In this document: positions 33,670-44,129 of the stretch, one piece after another
Layout of the letters: every line of letters starts with the position of its first letter
Numbering within the stretch: the stretch's first letter is position 1
NCBI GenBank assembly: GCA_030248295.1
Contig: JASANH010000189.1
Span: 62,001-126,000, forward strand
DNA length: 64,000 nucleotides
Direction: 5' to 3'
DNA from: Mesodorylaimus sp. YZB2_4
Taxonomy: Eukaryota; Nematoda; Enoplea; Dorylaimida; Dorylaimidae
Notes under the pieces: model-generated
Databases searched by the model: none
What the model was told of the DNA's origin: nothing
What the model saw: only the letters and a program-made list of their open reading frames with translations
Translations under genes and position numbers: made by a program

Positions 33670-35216
33670 TTGAGAATATGTGAACGAATATAAATGATGT
33701 GGAAAGAGTTTCCATGAACAGGACATGTTTTATTTGATGTTGAGGTAATGTTGTTGAGGAAAACTAAAGCTAGTAATAACCTGATAAAACTTGCGGATCC
33801 TGAGTTCTGTTTCAGCTTCTGATGGAAAGCTCTCAGGATACTGTAAACCGGAAAATTATTCGCGGCGGAAAAAGTTCGCGGTTTTCGCGGTTTTTAACTT
33901 TCCGCGAAAATTTTCCTCCGCGAAGTTGTACACACAAAATTTAAAACACGCACGTATTTTTAAATCCAGGTGATGCACTTTTGAAGAAAGTCGATATTAG
34001 TTTGACTGTCTTGAAACCTCTTCACGCACGTTGGTTACTGTCAGTATTTGAAAAATTGCGTAATGATATGAGCATCAAAACTGTCGGTTCCAGCAGCAGC
34101 AGTACACAAAACACAAGCTATGTGGCTTTGATGCTCATCTCTCAATGCATACATGCAGTATATGTGTGCGAGCGATTTAGTGTTCCAATGACCTAAGTTT
34201 TTCACTGTCTGACCTGACCCTGACCTTGACCGACCCCTCAAAAAACTTTCTGACCTGACCAATGACCAGCTAGGAATTGTAAATTTTCTGGCTCTGACTT
34301 TGACATTGAACGAACAAAAATTTTGCTTATAATTCAAAACCAGCAACAAAGCTTCTTTGTGTTTGCAATTTTACCAAGAAATTTTACTACAACCGACATT
34401 ACGTGAAATTTCACGGGCAGTCCAAGAAACTGAAATTTTATCAAGCTCAAAAAGATATGCAAAGCTGTTTAATGGCTTTGGCAAAACTAGAGAAGCTGGC
34501 ACCCATTGAAAATCAAAAAAAGATCTTATTAGTTGTAACATCAATTCCTGCCCCAACTGCCTGCGACTGTCCCATATTCGATTTCTTTTCCCACCAGTCG
34601 CGATGCTGGCTTGCGAGAAGACGCCTTGCCAGGCAGTAAGTGGCTAATACAGCCAGAATACCTTGCGCCAATGAGGCCGACCTTGTATTGAGGCCTCCAA
34701 TGACTCATTTGTATTAGTTTTCTCAAGTCTTGCGCTCCGCGCATCGCTCAGCGATCCGCTGCTACTCACTTCCTTCTCCTCCCTGTTTTTTTCCTGACTA
34801 TTTCCTGATCGCAAAGCCGACTTTAGGCACAATTTGATTGGCCTTGGTTGATAATTCTGAGTCTTCTTTAGATTGCTGATCTGCGCTTTTCTGATCAGCT
34901 TCTGGCGCCCACGTATGGGCTTTGGGCGTATTTCGGTAAGCTGATGGGAAAAGCCCATCAGTCGCTTTGCCCCAGCTCACGACTGTTTGCGACCACAACG
35001 AAACTAGTTGCGCGGTCGTAAAGCGCTTTTTATGTACGCTCGTACATAAAAAGCCCTATGTGCGCAGTTGTCTACGGTAAAAATAGATCATCTTTGGCAA
35101 ATGCCCGTCCCACAGGGAAACAGTTTTTTTCCGATTTTGTCAACATTTCCAGTTATTAGCAATGAAATGAAAAGGAAGGACAGTGACGAGAGCGGCTGAG
35201 TTTTTTAACGGCCATT
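33670..35216. other. Intergenic with inverted repeats
   Basis: An imperfect inverted repeat of CGCGG/CCGCG units lies at 33859-33924. A run of TGACC units lies near 34205-34265. A perfect 14-bp-arm hairpin (GCTTTTTATGTACG with its complement, loop CT) lies at 35025-35054. No gene is supported. Confidence 0.5.
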
Positions 35217-35247
35217 TACGCATGGCGTCTAATGAAACTCTTACTTC

Positions 35248-35492
35248 TCATATCATACGTTCACAGCAAGCCATTGGACCGCAAGAATAATCACGTTGTC
35301 ATTTCCTCTTCCGAACGCATCACTCGCTCACTGAAATCAGAGCCCACATAATCTTGCCTGAATTTATGCACGTCGACGGGCAAACTTACATGTTGGGAGC
35401 TTGGTTACCGTCGGTACATCCTACAGAGCAAGCGGACTAGCAGCGGCCAATGGAGCCAATGCCACAAGACACAACTGAAGTATGGTTAGCAT
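35248..35492 (-). pseudogene. Decayed copy of the secreted six-cysteine peptide gene
   Basis: This is aligned with the intact gene at 38776-39061. The signal peptide exon (35492-35390) keeps its ATG and hydrophobic core (MLTILQLCLVALAPLAAAS), but the codon after LAL is TAG and the exon is one base shorter, changing phase. Exon 2 (from 35330 downward, after ATTTCAG) keeps the start ERVMRSEE but has lost about 40 bp that include most of the cysteine-rich core. A GPMAC-like end and the stop are still visible. Its TATA-like TTTTAAAA (35646-35655) is retained. Confidence 0.7.
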
Positions 35493-36010
35493 ATCGATAA
35501 GATGGGTTGCTGAGACAAACAACGGACTTGAATGTCTATATTCGAACCAGCCACAGCAAGCACTAATCTCTTTGGAACTGGCAAGATTGAAGTAACCAAC
35601 GCGCGTTTACCAGAGTCAACCTTGCTCTTTTCTCTCTGTGAGTTCTTTTTAAAAGCTCCTGGTAATGGTGTCTTGGTCAGATTATGTGATCATTGAAAAA
35701 TGTTAAAGTTACATTCTCATGGTACAGTGCAATTATTTTAGCTCTTATTTTTAGCTTTTTCAACTAAAAATGGAATCAAACAGCGGATTATTCTAGCAAA
35801 TTGAACTGAAATAATTGAATTGAAATAGCAAACAGAAAATAGCACTTTTATTGCATAAAAGTAAAGATTTTTACACCAAAAAGTTGCGTTATGGATTTGA
35901 ATCGCCTATGTAGCATTTGGACGATGAACTTCGTGCGCTTTCATTGCGAACACTGCAAATGCATTGGATAGGCGACCACTTATTACCTCGACCTGTTTTT
36001 ACTAGTATAC
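35493..36010. repeat. Direct duplicate of 39062-39550
   Basis: The 5' flank of the decayed peptide gene matches the flank of the intact one: the TATA-like region, the sequence GGAATCAAACAGC and the stretch around GCGACCACTTATT. This shows that the duplication (35217-36010 and 38746-39550) covers promoter and gene. Confidence 0.65.
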
Positions 36011-37499
36011 GTGTCGCTTAAAAATTATAATCTTGCAATAATATCACAGCCCACGCTTCCGCTAAAAAACTATTCTAAAGTAACTTTAGAATCATTTTGC
36101 AAACATACTCCTGCTTCAAAACCTGCCAGCAAGATTCGCAACATTCTGGGGCAAATCTTTTTAGGTCAATAAGATTTACGTCTTATTTTGCAAAGTGTCA
36201 AGACTTAACAATATTTGAACAAATTCATGCAATTCTGCTGAAGACACTTTAAGATTCTTTAAAATTTGCAGGATCCGCGCAAAATCCTTGTTTTCTGTTT
36301 TATTCGCTTTCTACAAAGTTTCCTCTAATAAGGTAGTTTTACAACGCACATACCAACTCATAAGGTCACGATCCAGCCGTAGCGCTGCTTTCTGTTCCTC
36401 AAAAGTCCAGAAAAGGATGTACAGTCCCGTATTTTCCATCTTACTCATTTCTCACGATTCTGGGCAAAATCTCAGCATCAGGGTGCAATCTCACAAAGAT
36501 CTAGCTATTTCCTTAGAAAGATCTGTGGTATAATGCGAGAAAGGAACCAGAACCACCGTTCTATGAGTGCTTTAATCTCAACACTAACACATACAGAGCA
36601 GCGGTGAAGGCACATATGAAAGGAATGTGGGGAGAGAAAGGTGCAAGACCTATTGCTTGGGTTTGTAGCAAGCGAGAAGAGGATGCAAAAGGACGGTTCC
36701 CAGAGAAAAATATAAGATGGAATTAGAAAATCGCTACAGTATGCGACAAGATCTGCGATAGTGACATTTCTTACAAAGATCTTGGCGCCATATACTGGGG
36801 AAAAACTACGCACGTCTCAGAATTCTTCCCTAGTTCTCAACGAGATCTATGCAAGATCTTCACTTTTTAGACATGACTGATGCTTTCCAAAAAGTTCGCA
36901 ACATTTGGCGCATCTGCAATTTTTCCGGTTTCCAGTTTTTTCAATTTTGCTATTTAAGTCTATTTTATTTTAATAATGTTGATATGTCATCAACTCTTCA
37001 GTCAGCACATCCGGTTTCATTCTATTACAAAGCGCGATACAGCGATCGCCCGCAACCATTCATGATATATACATATACAGATACAGATATACAGATATAC
37101 AACCAAATTCATGATATGTAACACCCAATAAACATCTAAACCGTACTGGTGGAAGATTTTTTAATATCGGCCCTGGGCAAGGCTACGGATGGTAGTTAAA
37201 GCTAAGAATGAACGACAACGAACAAAAGCGGCTAATTTAATGACCAAATACAATGATTATGGCGAGCCTTTGTGAAAACATTTGATGAAACTTTGAGCCG
37301 CACCTGCTTTTACGCAACATCAGTGAAGAATTCCGCTTTCACTTGTAGAATCGAAAGACCAGGATTTGAATATAACAAAAAGTAAAGATCTTAGAAAGAG
37401 GGGCGCCATTTCTGTGCAGGGCTCCCCTGTTCTGACTGAGTGAGATCTAGGTTAATTCTAAGTTAGATCTCGGCACGGACTCAGGAAGTCTTTGTGGCA
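36011..37499. other. Intergenic; microsatellite
   Basis: A TATACAGA-type microsatellite lies at 37063-37101 and scattered AGATCT motifs occur. No gene is seen. Confidence 0.4.
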
Positions 37500-37680
37500 A
37501 GTGAGTATAATAATACAATTTTTCGCATCAGTCCTTTTTTTTCTAAAACGATTTAGAAATGTATTATTACAATTGCTTTCGAACCAAAACCGCATCTTGA
37601 AATGTAACATCTACAAAATGCGCAGGAACGTCAGACGGGACAAGAAGTACCGGACCATCGAATACGCAAAGGAGGCACTT
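37500..37680 (+). pseudogene. 3' relic of a receptor A3 duplicate
   Basis: The sequence matches the end of the receptor at 32524-33591. An IIQFF..ASVLF stretch corresponds to its TM7, KRFRNV to KKFRNV, and a shared ACAAGAAG.CCGGACCATCGAA run matches the last codons. Everything upstream of TM7 is absent and the stop has been lost. Confidence 0.65.
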
Positions 37681-38507
37681 TTTGAAATTGGTTCATGGAG
37701 TTTCTTATAAATATTTTGTGTAAGGTGTTGTTTTTCTTGAGAGAAACGTAATGAGCCAGCTGATCTTACCGTACAAAAGCCAATAAATAAAACTATTCTG
37801 CCGGCTATAATGCCATTCTTTTTTTAAAAGCAGCACCTTGAAACAACAGCACACACAGCAGCATCCCTCTGTGCGTTTTTGCGTTTTCACTAGGATGCTC
37901 TGTAACCTCAAACTCGGAATATTAAAAAATCAGCATGATATTCAGGTTCGGCACTCACGTTTATCAGGTCAGCCAATACATAGGAGTACATGACGCTCGA
38001 ACGTCTTTCCCCATGAATGAAGCAGTAAAAATTTTTAGGATCTTAAGCATTCCCCACCCTATTCACTTATGTTCCCACTGAATTTCATGCGTTGTCGCCT
38101 TGCAGCTCTACTGTAGAGTTACTGTACATGTAGCAAAAAATTTGATAAAAGGCTCACAGTAGTCAGCTTTTGAGCACCTTGTATGAGTGGAGTTTGTTAG
38201 GAAGAATTTGAAAAACCTGTTGAACTTACTGTTAGTCCAATCTAAAATTCACGCCTTGAGCCATTGAAGTCGACTTTTTTATGTTTGGGGGCTAGCTATA
38301 CCCTCTGACAAATTATTTGGCCACCCTAGCTCTTGCACCCAGCCCCTTCCTCGCTCGCAGGAAGATGGAAATGCAGCGAAATTTAGATTCGTGCCGAACG
38401 GTCATTCCACACTCAGGTTCGTGATGGAATTGACATGCGTGCGCGTAAACGCCACGTCACCAAACTCGAGGACGGAGGGACTCGTTATATACAAAATGCT
38501 CCACCTT
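37681..38507. other. Intergenic, nothing recognised
   Basis: No gene or clear repeat. Possibly the decayed middle part of the duplicated unit. Confidence 0.3.
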
Positions 38508-38564
38508 GGCGCGAGTCGAACACGCATCTGGCGTGAAGGGCCGAACCCTAACTCCCCATGCCAC
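38508..38564 (-). repeat. tRNA-derived SINE-like copy
   Basis: On the minus strand an A-box-like TGGCATGGGGAGTTAGG is followed by a B box, GTGTTCGACTCGC, identical in its core to the copies at 10309 and 63081. Confidence 0.5.
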
Positions 38565-38775
38565 TTTCGAACATGCACAGTGCAAAATAAATCATGCCCC
38601 TGATTTTTGCTTTTTGTGGTCTCTTTTAGTTCAACGGTCTGTGCGAGTTTCACTAATGTAAGCCGCACCCTATATATTCTGAGAGGGTCAGCAAGCTGCT
38701 GACAGTTTTTGTTCTTTACTTCCGTGGTATCCTAACAACAATCTCACGCATTGCGTCCAATAAAAATCCTCGCTC
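38565..38775. other. 3' flank of the peptide gene
   Basis: From about 38746 the sequence is in the block duplicated at 35217. No canonical poly(A) signal is seen. Confidence 0.35.
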
Positions 38776-39061
38776 TTATATCATACGACAAGCTATCGGA
38801 CCTTGGCAATTCGGATAATCAGGACTTGGCGTATGGACGCAAGCCGCGTCGCAACCTTCGACGCACACACAACGATCTTCTGAACGCATGACTCGCTCAC
38901 TGGAATCAGAGCTCACATAATCTTCCCCAAATTGATGCACATGGACGGGCAACTTACAAGATAGAAGCTTGATTGGCCTCAGCTACATCCTTTGCAGCAA
39001 GGGGACTCATCACGGCGAATGAGGCCAATGAAACAAGGCACACTAGAAGCATGACCAACAT
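38776..39061 (-). CDS. Small secreted six-cysteine peptide, new family
   Basis: This is a two-exon gene that I do not recognise. Exon 1, 39061-38958, encodes a signal peptide (MLVMLLVCLVSLASFAVMS) and a short acidic and polar propeptide, and ends at TT/GTAAGT. Exon 2, 38899-38776, follows GATTCCAG. The join is in phase and gives 75 residues. The C-terminal 32 residues contain six cysteines spaced C-x-C-x3-C-x3-C-x10-C-x5-C, ending three residues after the last Cys. A basic RSEDR precedes the first Cys and could be a cleavage site. A TATA-like TTAAAAAG lies about 145 bp upstream. The product should be an extracellular disulfide-rich peptide: a defence peptide, hormone or protease inhibitor are all possible. 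The decayed paralogue at 35248-35492 shows the same exon structure, supporting a real gene. Confidence 0.65.
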
Positions 39062-39205
39062 ACTGTATCGATGGGTTCCTGAAACGAAGATAGGGTTGAA
39101 TGTCTATGTGTGGATGAGCCACAGCAGGATTCGTCCTCGGAAATCTCTCTGGAAATGATGAAATCGTTGAAATAAACTCGCGTTTGACCCGAGTGGAGCT
39201 TGCTC

Positions 39206-39215
39206 CTTTTTAAGA
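39206..39215 (-). promoter_or_regulatory. TATA-like element of the peptide gene
   Basis: The minus strand reads CTTAAAAAGG. The equivalent place in the decayed paralogue has CTTTTAAAAAG (near 35646-35655). Confidence 0.45.
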
Positions 39216-40311
39216 CAGCCGTGGTTGCAGTGTCTCACGATCAGTCAGATCCCGTCGGCATTAAAAACTGTTGAATTGAAATTCTAATTGTACAATTTTT
39301 TTAGCGTATCCTCTTATTTCTAAGTTATTTGCTATGCACTCATGGAATCAAACAGCAGATACTTTTGGCAAATTGAAAATGTGGGCGGCAATTTTATCTC
39401 GTAAAAGTAAAATGCCGTAGCCGTAAGTGGCCTCATGAATTCGAGTTAGTGCACCAAGCATTTTTGAAATTTGGCATTGAAGTGCTTTTATTGCGAGCAT
39501 TGCGAGTGCATTCAAGGAGCGACCACTTATTGTTAGCTCGAGATGTTTTTACTTTTTACATCTTTACGTACATCTTATCACTTATTGTCACCTTTCAACA
39601 ACATCACACACTGAAGCTTGCAAAGTCTAAGTTTGAAAATCCAAGCTCCGATCAGCTCACTCTTAAAAAGCTGTTTCGCCAAGTTTCAATAAACTTCTGT
39701 GATCGATTATAAATCAGCCACGTAGAATCTTAAATCTTACAACAGAACTTCTCAGAGAGCTTACAGATTTGCGACAGGACCATGAGCAGCATGATTATTC
39801 TTTCACCATTTTCACGTTACATTGCCATTTCCAAAAAAAAGTCTGTTATCTGACAACAAATGCTCAGCCCAGCCACCGTACTCTAACCAAATGCAAGGCG
39901 AGACTGCAGTGCGTTGGCTGAGCTCCCTCGGCGACGAATGCTTGCGAGTACGTTTCTGTAAGTGATATACAGCTCGTATTTTTCAAAGAAGATTGTCGGT
40001 GCTAGTCGATCGATCATTTGAAATATTTTGCTTTTTTTATGTGAGCTTCCTGAAAGAAAAGAGGATCACCTGCCCAGCCAATGTGCACAGGTGCCTTTTG
40101 CGAGTGCGTCGGCGCGACTTGTGTTAAAGCCACCCTAGTGAGCAGTATACCATTTGAAAGTCCATCCAAAATCAGATTTATTGAATCATTTGAGCAGTCC
40201 GTATGTCGCGCATGAGCGTCTCGGACAGCCTTCAAACGAGAAGGCAAGGCAGAAGAAATCTTAACACCAGAGCGAATTTCTATACTTCCTAGCACCAATA
40301 GCGTTGTTACA
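39216..40311. other. Duplicate flank, then unremarkable sequence
   Basis: To about 39550 this is the second copy of the block at 35493-36010. From there to 40311 nothing is recognised. Confidence 0.4.
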
Positions 40312-41911
40312 GTTAACTGAAACTGATGTTTCACTTAACTGTGCGAAGATTCAGTTAACAGATGAATGATTCATCTGTTGACTGAATCTTTTTAATTCAG
40401 TTAACTGTAACTGAAACTGAAACTGAATCTCCTCGCCAAAACTGAATTTAACTGTAACTGAATCTTTTTAGAATCAGTTTTTAATTCAGTTTTCGAGTTA
40501 CTACGCTTTTGAAAATTAGTAATCTGTTTGCGGATGTTCGATCTCAAATCTCCAAGAGAAACGAAACGCAGCTAGGCGAATTGCTAGTTCGAATCATCTT
40601 AATCGCGAGTTGGAGGCGTATTTTGTTATCCTTAAAACGCTAGTTATCGAAAAAGAAATCGATTCATTCGAGTTTTGGTCCAAATGTACAGGGTGCCACA
40701 AAAGTTCCGTTATACCTTCTTGGTCGCTTTAAAGGCCGTATGTGAGACATACCCGCATGAAACCTTACACACAGATACTACGACTGATATGCTACCGATT
40801 TAAAAAAATCATTCAAATCGGTCACCACCATTATCAACTACCAGCCTCAATCTCTTTTTCCATGAACCTATCGCGGCACGAATTGTATCTTTGGACATTT
40901 CGTTCCATTCCTGAACCAATGCTCGCTTCATTTCGCCCAAACTCTCTGTAGAGAGAAGTTGCAAAATCTTCACGAATTTTGCAGTGCTTATCATTTCCTG
41001 CAGGCTAGCGCCTAGTGGAAAGAGTTATAAGCTGGGCGAGGTCCAAGTTGACAGGCAGTCGGTATAATTATAATAAGATAAAAGCACCTACAGTGTATGA
41101 AAAAGCGTCTCTTCAATTTCAATCATTTTATTACAAACATTTTAAAGTTACATCTTCTTGATTTTAGAGAGCTTTGCCAACCAGTGAGTTGAACTTGACA
41201 TGCTTATTCGATTATTCCCAAGGTTCGAAGAAAGCTCTACTGAAAATATTTGGCCCTGATGGCTAGCTGGTCAGCTGCGGTCAGCTCCTAAAATCTTGCG
41301 GGCTTCTTAAAGTCGTGTGTTGTGAGGGGACCGAAAGTTGACAAAGGCTCGCAGGGTTCTTGTGAACCCGGAGTTCAGGTATGCGCTTTGGTTCCGTCTT
41401 CCAGGCTTCTGGTTCTGAATTTTTTTGCACAAAAGACCCGACGAAGCGAGAATGTTTCCAAAAATTTGCAGGACCTGGGCCGCTGAGCTCTGTTGAGTAG
41501 TTGCCCAAACGAGCTAAATATTTTTCGCAGATATTTCTTTCGGACCAAAAGAAATTACAATCATGAGCTATAGCACTAGAATTAGAACGGTTACAGGGTT
41601 CAGGTACCTGGTCTGTCTGCGGATTCGTTGGTGGCTGGACTGTTGAGACATGGTCGTGCATCGCTGTGCTCGTAAAGGACCCTCTGGTGTTGACTTTGGT
41701 CTTTACTGCGCCTTGTGAGCTGTTTAACGTCTGAAATGCGGAAGAGTAGCTATTTGAATACAGAAAAGTGGAGATTGTTCTCGTCAAGTGTTCACATCTT
41801 GATGCGAAATGCTTTTTAAGGAAAAACTGAATCATTCAGTTAAATTCAGTTAACTGAATCTTTTGAGATCCAGTTAAGTGTAACTGAAACTAAAACTGAA
41901 TCTTTTTTCCA
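40312..41911. repeat. Region bounded by CAGTTAACTGAA repeat clusters
   Basis: Clusters of degenerate CAGTTAACTGAATC units lie at 40312-40500 and 41832-41911. The left cluster contains a near-perfect palindrome with 20 bp arms (40348-40367 and 40369-40388, one mismatch). Between them are a Tc1/mariner remnant and an unrecognised minus-strand frame (41281-41835). The clusters may be ends of one 1.6 kb element or two separate satellite-like arrays. Confidence 0.5.
40688..40994 (-). pseudogene. Tc1/mariner-type transposase remnant with one end
   Basis: The minus-strand frame 40994-40809 carries the C-terminal pattern of Tc1/IS630-family transposases (LGEMKRALVQEWNEMSKDTI, then IGSWKKRLRLVVDNGG and a terminal FE). 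Downstream on the same strand the sequence ends near 40688 in CAGGGTGCCACAAAAGT (plus strand), typical of a mariner-like inverted end. The catalytic domain is missing. Confidence 0.6.
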
Positions 41912-42859
41912 GGCAGTTTAGTAGTTTGTCGCTGGTTTTGGACACCTGGCTCTGGGCGACACCCCTGCTACTGTCTAATGGCGGACGCCCACCCAAGGAG
42001 TAGAGAATTGGGAAACTGTCTTCAAACACCAGTCGGGAAGGTCCCTAAGCTAATAAGCGTAAGCCCCTTCCCACCCAGTATGCCCTCGTGTTGAGGCGCT
42101 CCCTGTGCTGATACAGTGAACCTGCCGTGAGGGCTGGTCACCTCTAGGGACAGGTCGGCATCACCTTTTTCCGGGATCGGGATCAGGGCAAGCCCGATCG
42201 GGATCGGGATCGGGATTTTTTGTTTGAGGTCGTATATTATTTGCACACACGAAGGAGATGAGTCAATTTTCCTCACTAAAGCACACTTTAGTCATCCAGG
42301 TTTTTTGAGCTTTTTATCAAGTCGAGTTTCATTCATCATAAATACGCTGAAATTGATGAGTACATTCGCAGTTTCGATGCTCGTCCAGCAGGTCAGCCAA
42401 GGAAGTAAAAACAGTGTTGCTATCATTATCGATTTGAGCCGATGTTGCTGTTATCTCTTCATCGCAGATATGATGGATCAGAGTGTACCATGCTGATGCA
42501 TATCATAATTATTAGCAGAAGCCCGATGCCTCAATGTCAGGATCAGGATCAGGATCGGGATCGAGATCGGGATCCCCACCTATCCCTAATATCCCCGCAG
42601 CCTTGCTTATCAAATCATGACTGCTAGCCAGCTAATATGATTGGGAGTCCCATGGAGAACTGGGCTCGTGCGGCCACATCCGCAAAACTTTTTAAAAAAT
42701 ATGGGGAAAAGTTGTGGGAAAAGTTTGTGGAGGCTTTTACAAAATAGAAATCCGCTCCATGGATGAAAAAAAGATGTCTCCGATGGAGAATGCACCTTGT
42801 CGAGCTCAAGAAAGCACAAAATGAAACATTTCACAAAACAGCGTTTGGAAGAGGGGGTT
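41912..42859. other. Intergenic with GATCGG/GATCAG simple repeats
   Basis: Two arrays of hexamer-like GGGATC/CAGGAT units lie at 42168-42218 and 42538-42576. No gene is seen. Confidence 0.45.
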
Positions 42860-43110
42860 ATGGAGCGACGGGGGGGAGGGGCGGTCGAAAAATTGAGATT
42901 TTGTGCGGTCGACCTTTACGTATGGCCCCATGCATATCGTTGCCAGCAACTCCGCTTCGACGTCATCCTCTTGCTCCAATGTGTTCCACTGGGTTGAGAT
43001 CCGGGGAAATGCCTGGCCAAACTTCATTCCACCGAAATTCGACGCCACTGGCATTCAGGAGCTGTTGGGTCCCTTCGCGTGCATGCAAGGTGCTTCCATA
43101 AAGGGACTAG
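42860..43110 (-). pseudogene. Tc1/mariner-type transposase remnant
   Basis: One minus-strand frame reads WNEVWPGISPDLNPVEHIGA, which contains the hallmark SPDLNP-E of the Tc1/mariner DDE domain. The following residues continue in a shifted frame (DDVEAELLATI). Upstream, APCMHAKG recalls the DNAPxHxA motif. Stops and frameshifts show it is dead. Confidence 0.7.
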
Positions 43111-43269
43111 TGTCCAAGACCCACCGCACAGATTGATGAAGCTGATTGGCGATCCAAATTTTTCAAAAAAAACACGCGATCCACGATCTACTATCACTAT
43201 TACGATCGATATACTATCACTAACTCGACGAGTCGGCCATTTATTCGTCTCTCCCCTGAAGGCACACAA

Positions 43270-43660
43270 CTTTTGGAGCAGCACGACCTCGCGGATTCGA
43301 TCTCCAGCTCTCCCGAAAATCGCTCTATCGATCTTCTGATCGGCGCTGAATATTGGAATCAAATCTTCTCGGACTCCTGCGTCTCAGAACCAGGCCCTCG
43401 TCTCGGGTGGGTGCTGACTGGGGCAGGAGAGTCTCCTGTTGATACTAGTGCAGCCACGAATATCGTCTCACGCTACACTACTCTCTTCACAATGGCATCA
43501 TCTCAGGATCAGAACGACCGGCACCAAACTGTACAGTAGACCTGGATCCCTGCGCCCGCGCTGCGTTCGACCCTGCTGTATTCTGGGATCTCAACAAATT
43601 GGCATCACGCATTGGGAGAAAAACAATGCGCATGAGAGTCAAAAATCCTTTCATTCTTGG
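43270..43660 (+). pseudogene. BEL/Pao LTR-retrotransposon fragment
   Basis: The frame at 43273-43450 reads LADSISSSPENRSIDLLIGA, then a Tyr/Trp pair and GPRLGWVLTGAGESP. This matches the LADP...IDLLIGAD...TxLGWVLSGP pattern after the protease in BEL/Pao polyproteins. Further on, in another frame, FWDLNKLA resembles the FWELE start of the next conserved region. Neither LTRs nor the rest of the polyprotein are present. Confidence 0.65.
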
Positions 43661-44129
43661 AGTCGCAACTTCCTGCCATTTTCAACAAAGTCAACTTTAA
43701 TATATCATTTGATTCAGTTTTGTTTGGGCTTTCTAATGCCGTACCGCACTTGTAGCACACATTTACTGTTCTGTCTATGATCCCCTTGCAAAAGGTTTCT
43801 ATATTTTAAGATTTTTGGGGCCAAAGCTCGTTTTGCCTTCAGCCGGCCAGCAGTCAAACCTTATATCAAGGCTGTGCGGGGATCAGCACGCAGCATTTCA
43901 AATGTGGAAATCTTGAAAATGATGTAATCAATTCTAGCTCCTTTTTTTATGTACGTTTTTAAATTTTAAACTGATTGTGAAGTCGCTTCGAAAACCGGCT
44001 TCTGCAGACAAAAAAATGCGAGAATATTGGCTTGCGTTCCACTGGCGGCCTCTCAGAGCAGAAAAATACATCTCACTTTTCAATTAAAAAAAGCATAACA
44101 AACGGCAAAAAGTTTTGCATTTTTCATGT
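43661..44129. other. Intergenic, nothing recognised
   Basis: No supported feature. Confidence 0.35.

Noticed and set aside
36011..37499. Repeated AGATCT motifs
   Set aside because: Spacing is irregular and no longer repeat unit can be seen; probably chance in AT-rich DNA.
41281..41835. 184-codon minus-strand frame between the CAGTTAACTG arrays
   Set aside because: No transposase or other motif; probably a chance frame within a repeat.
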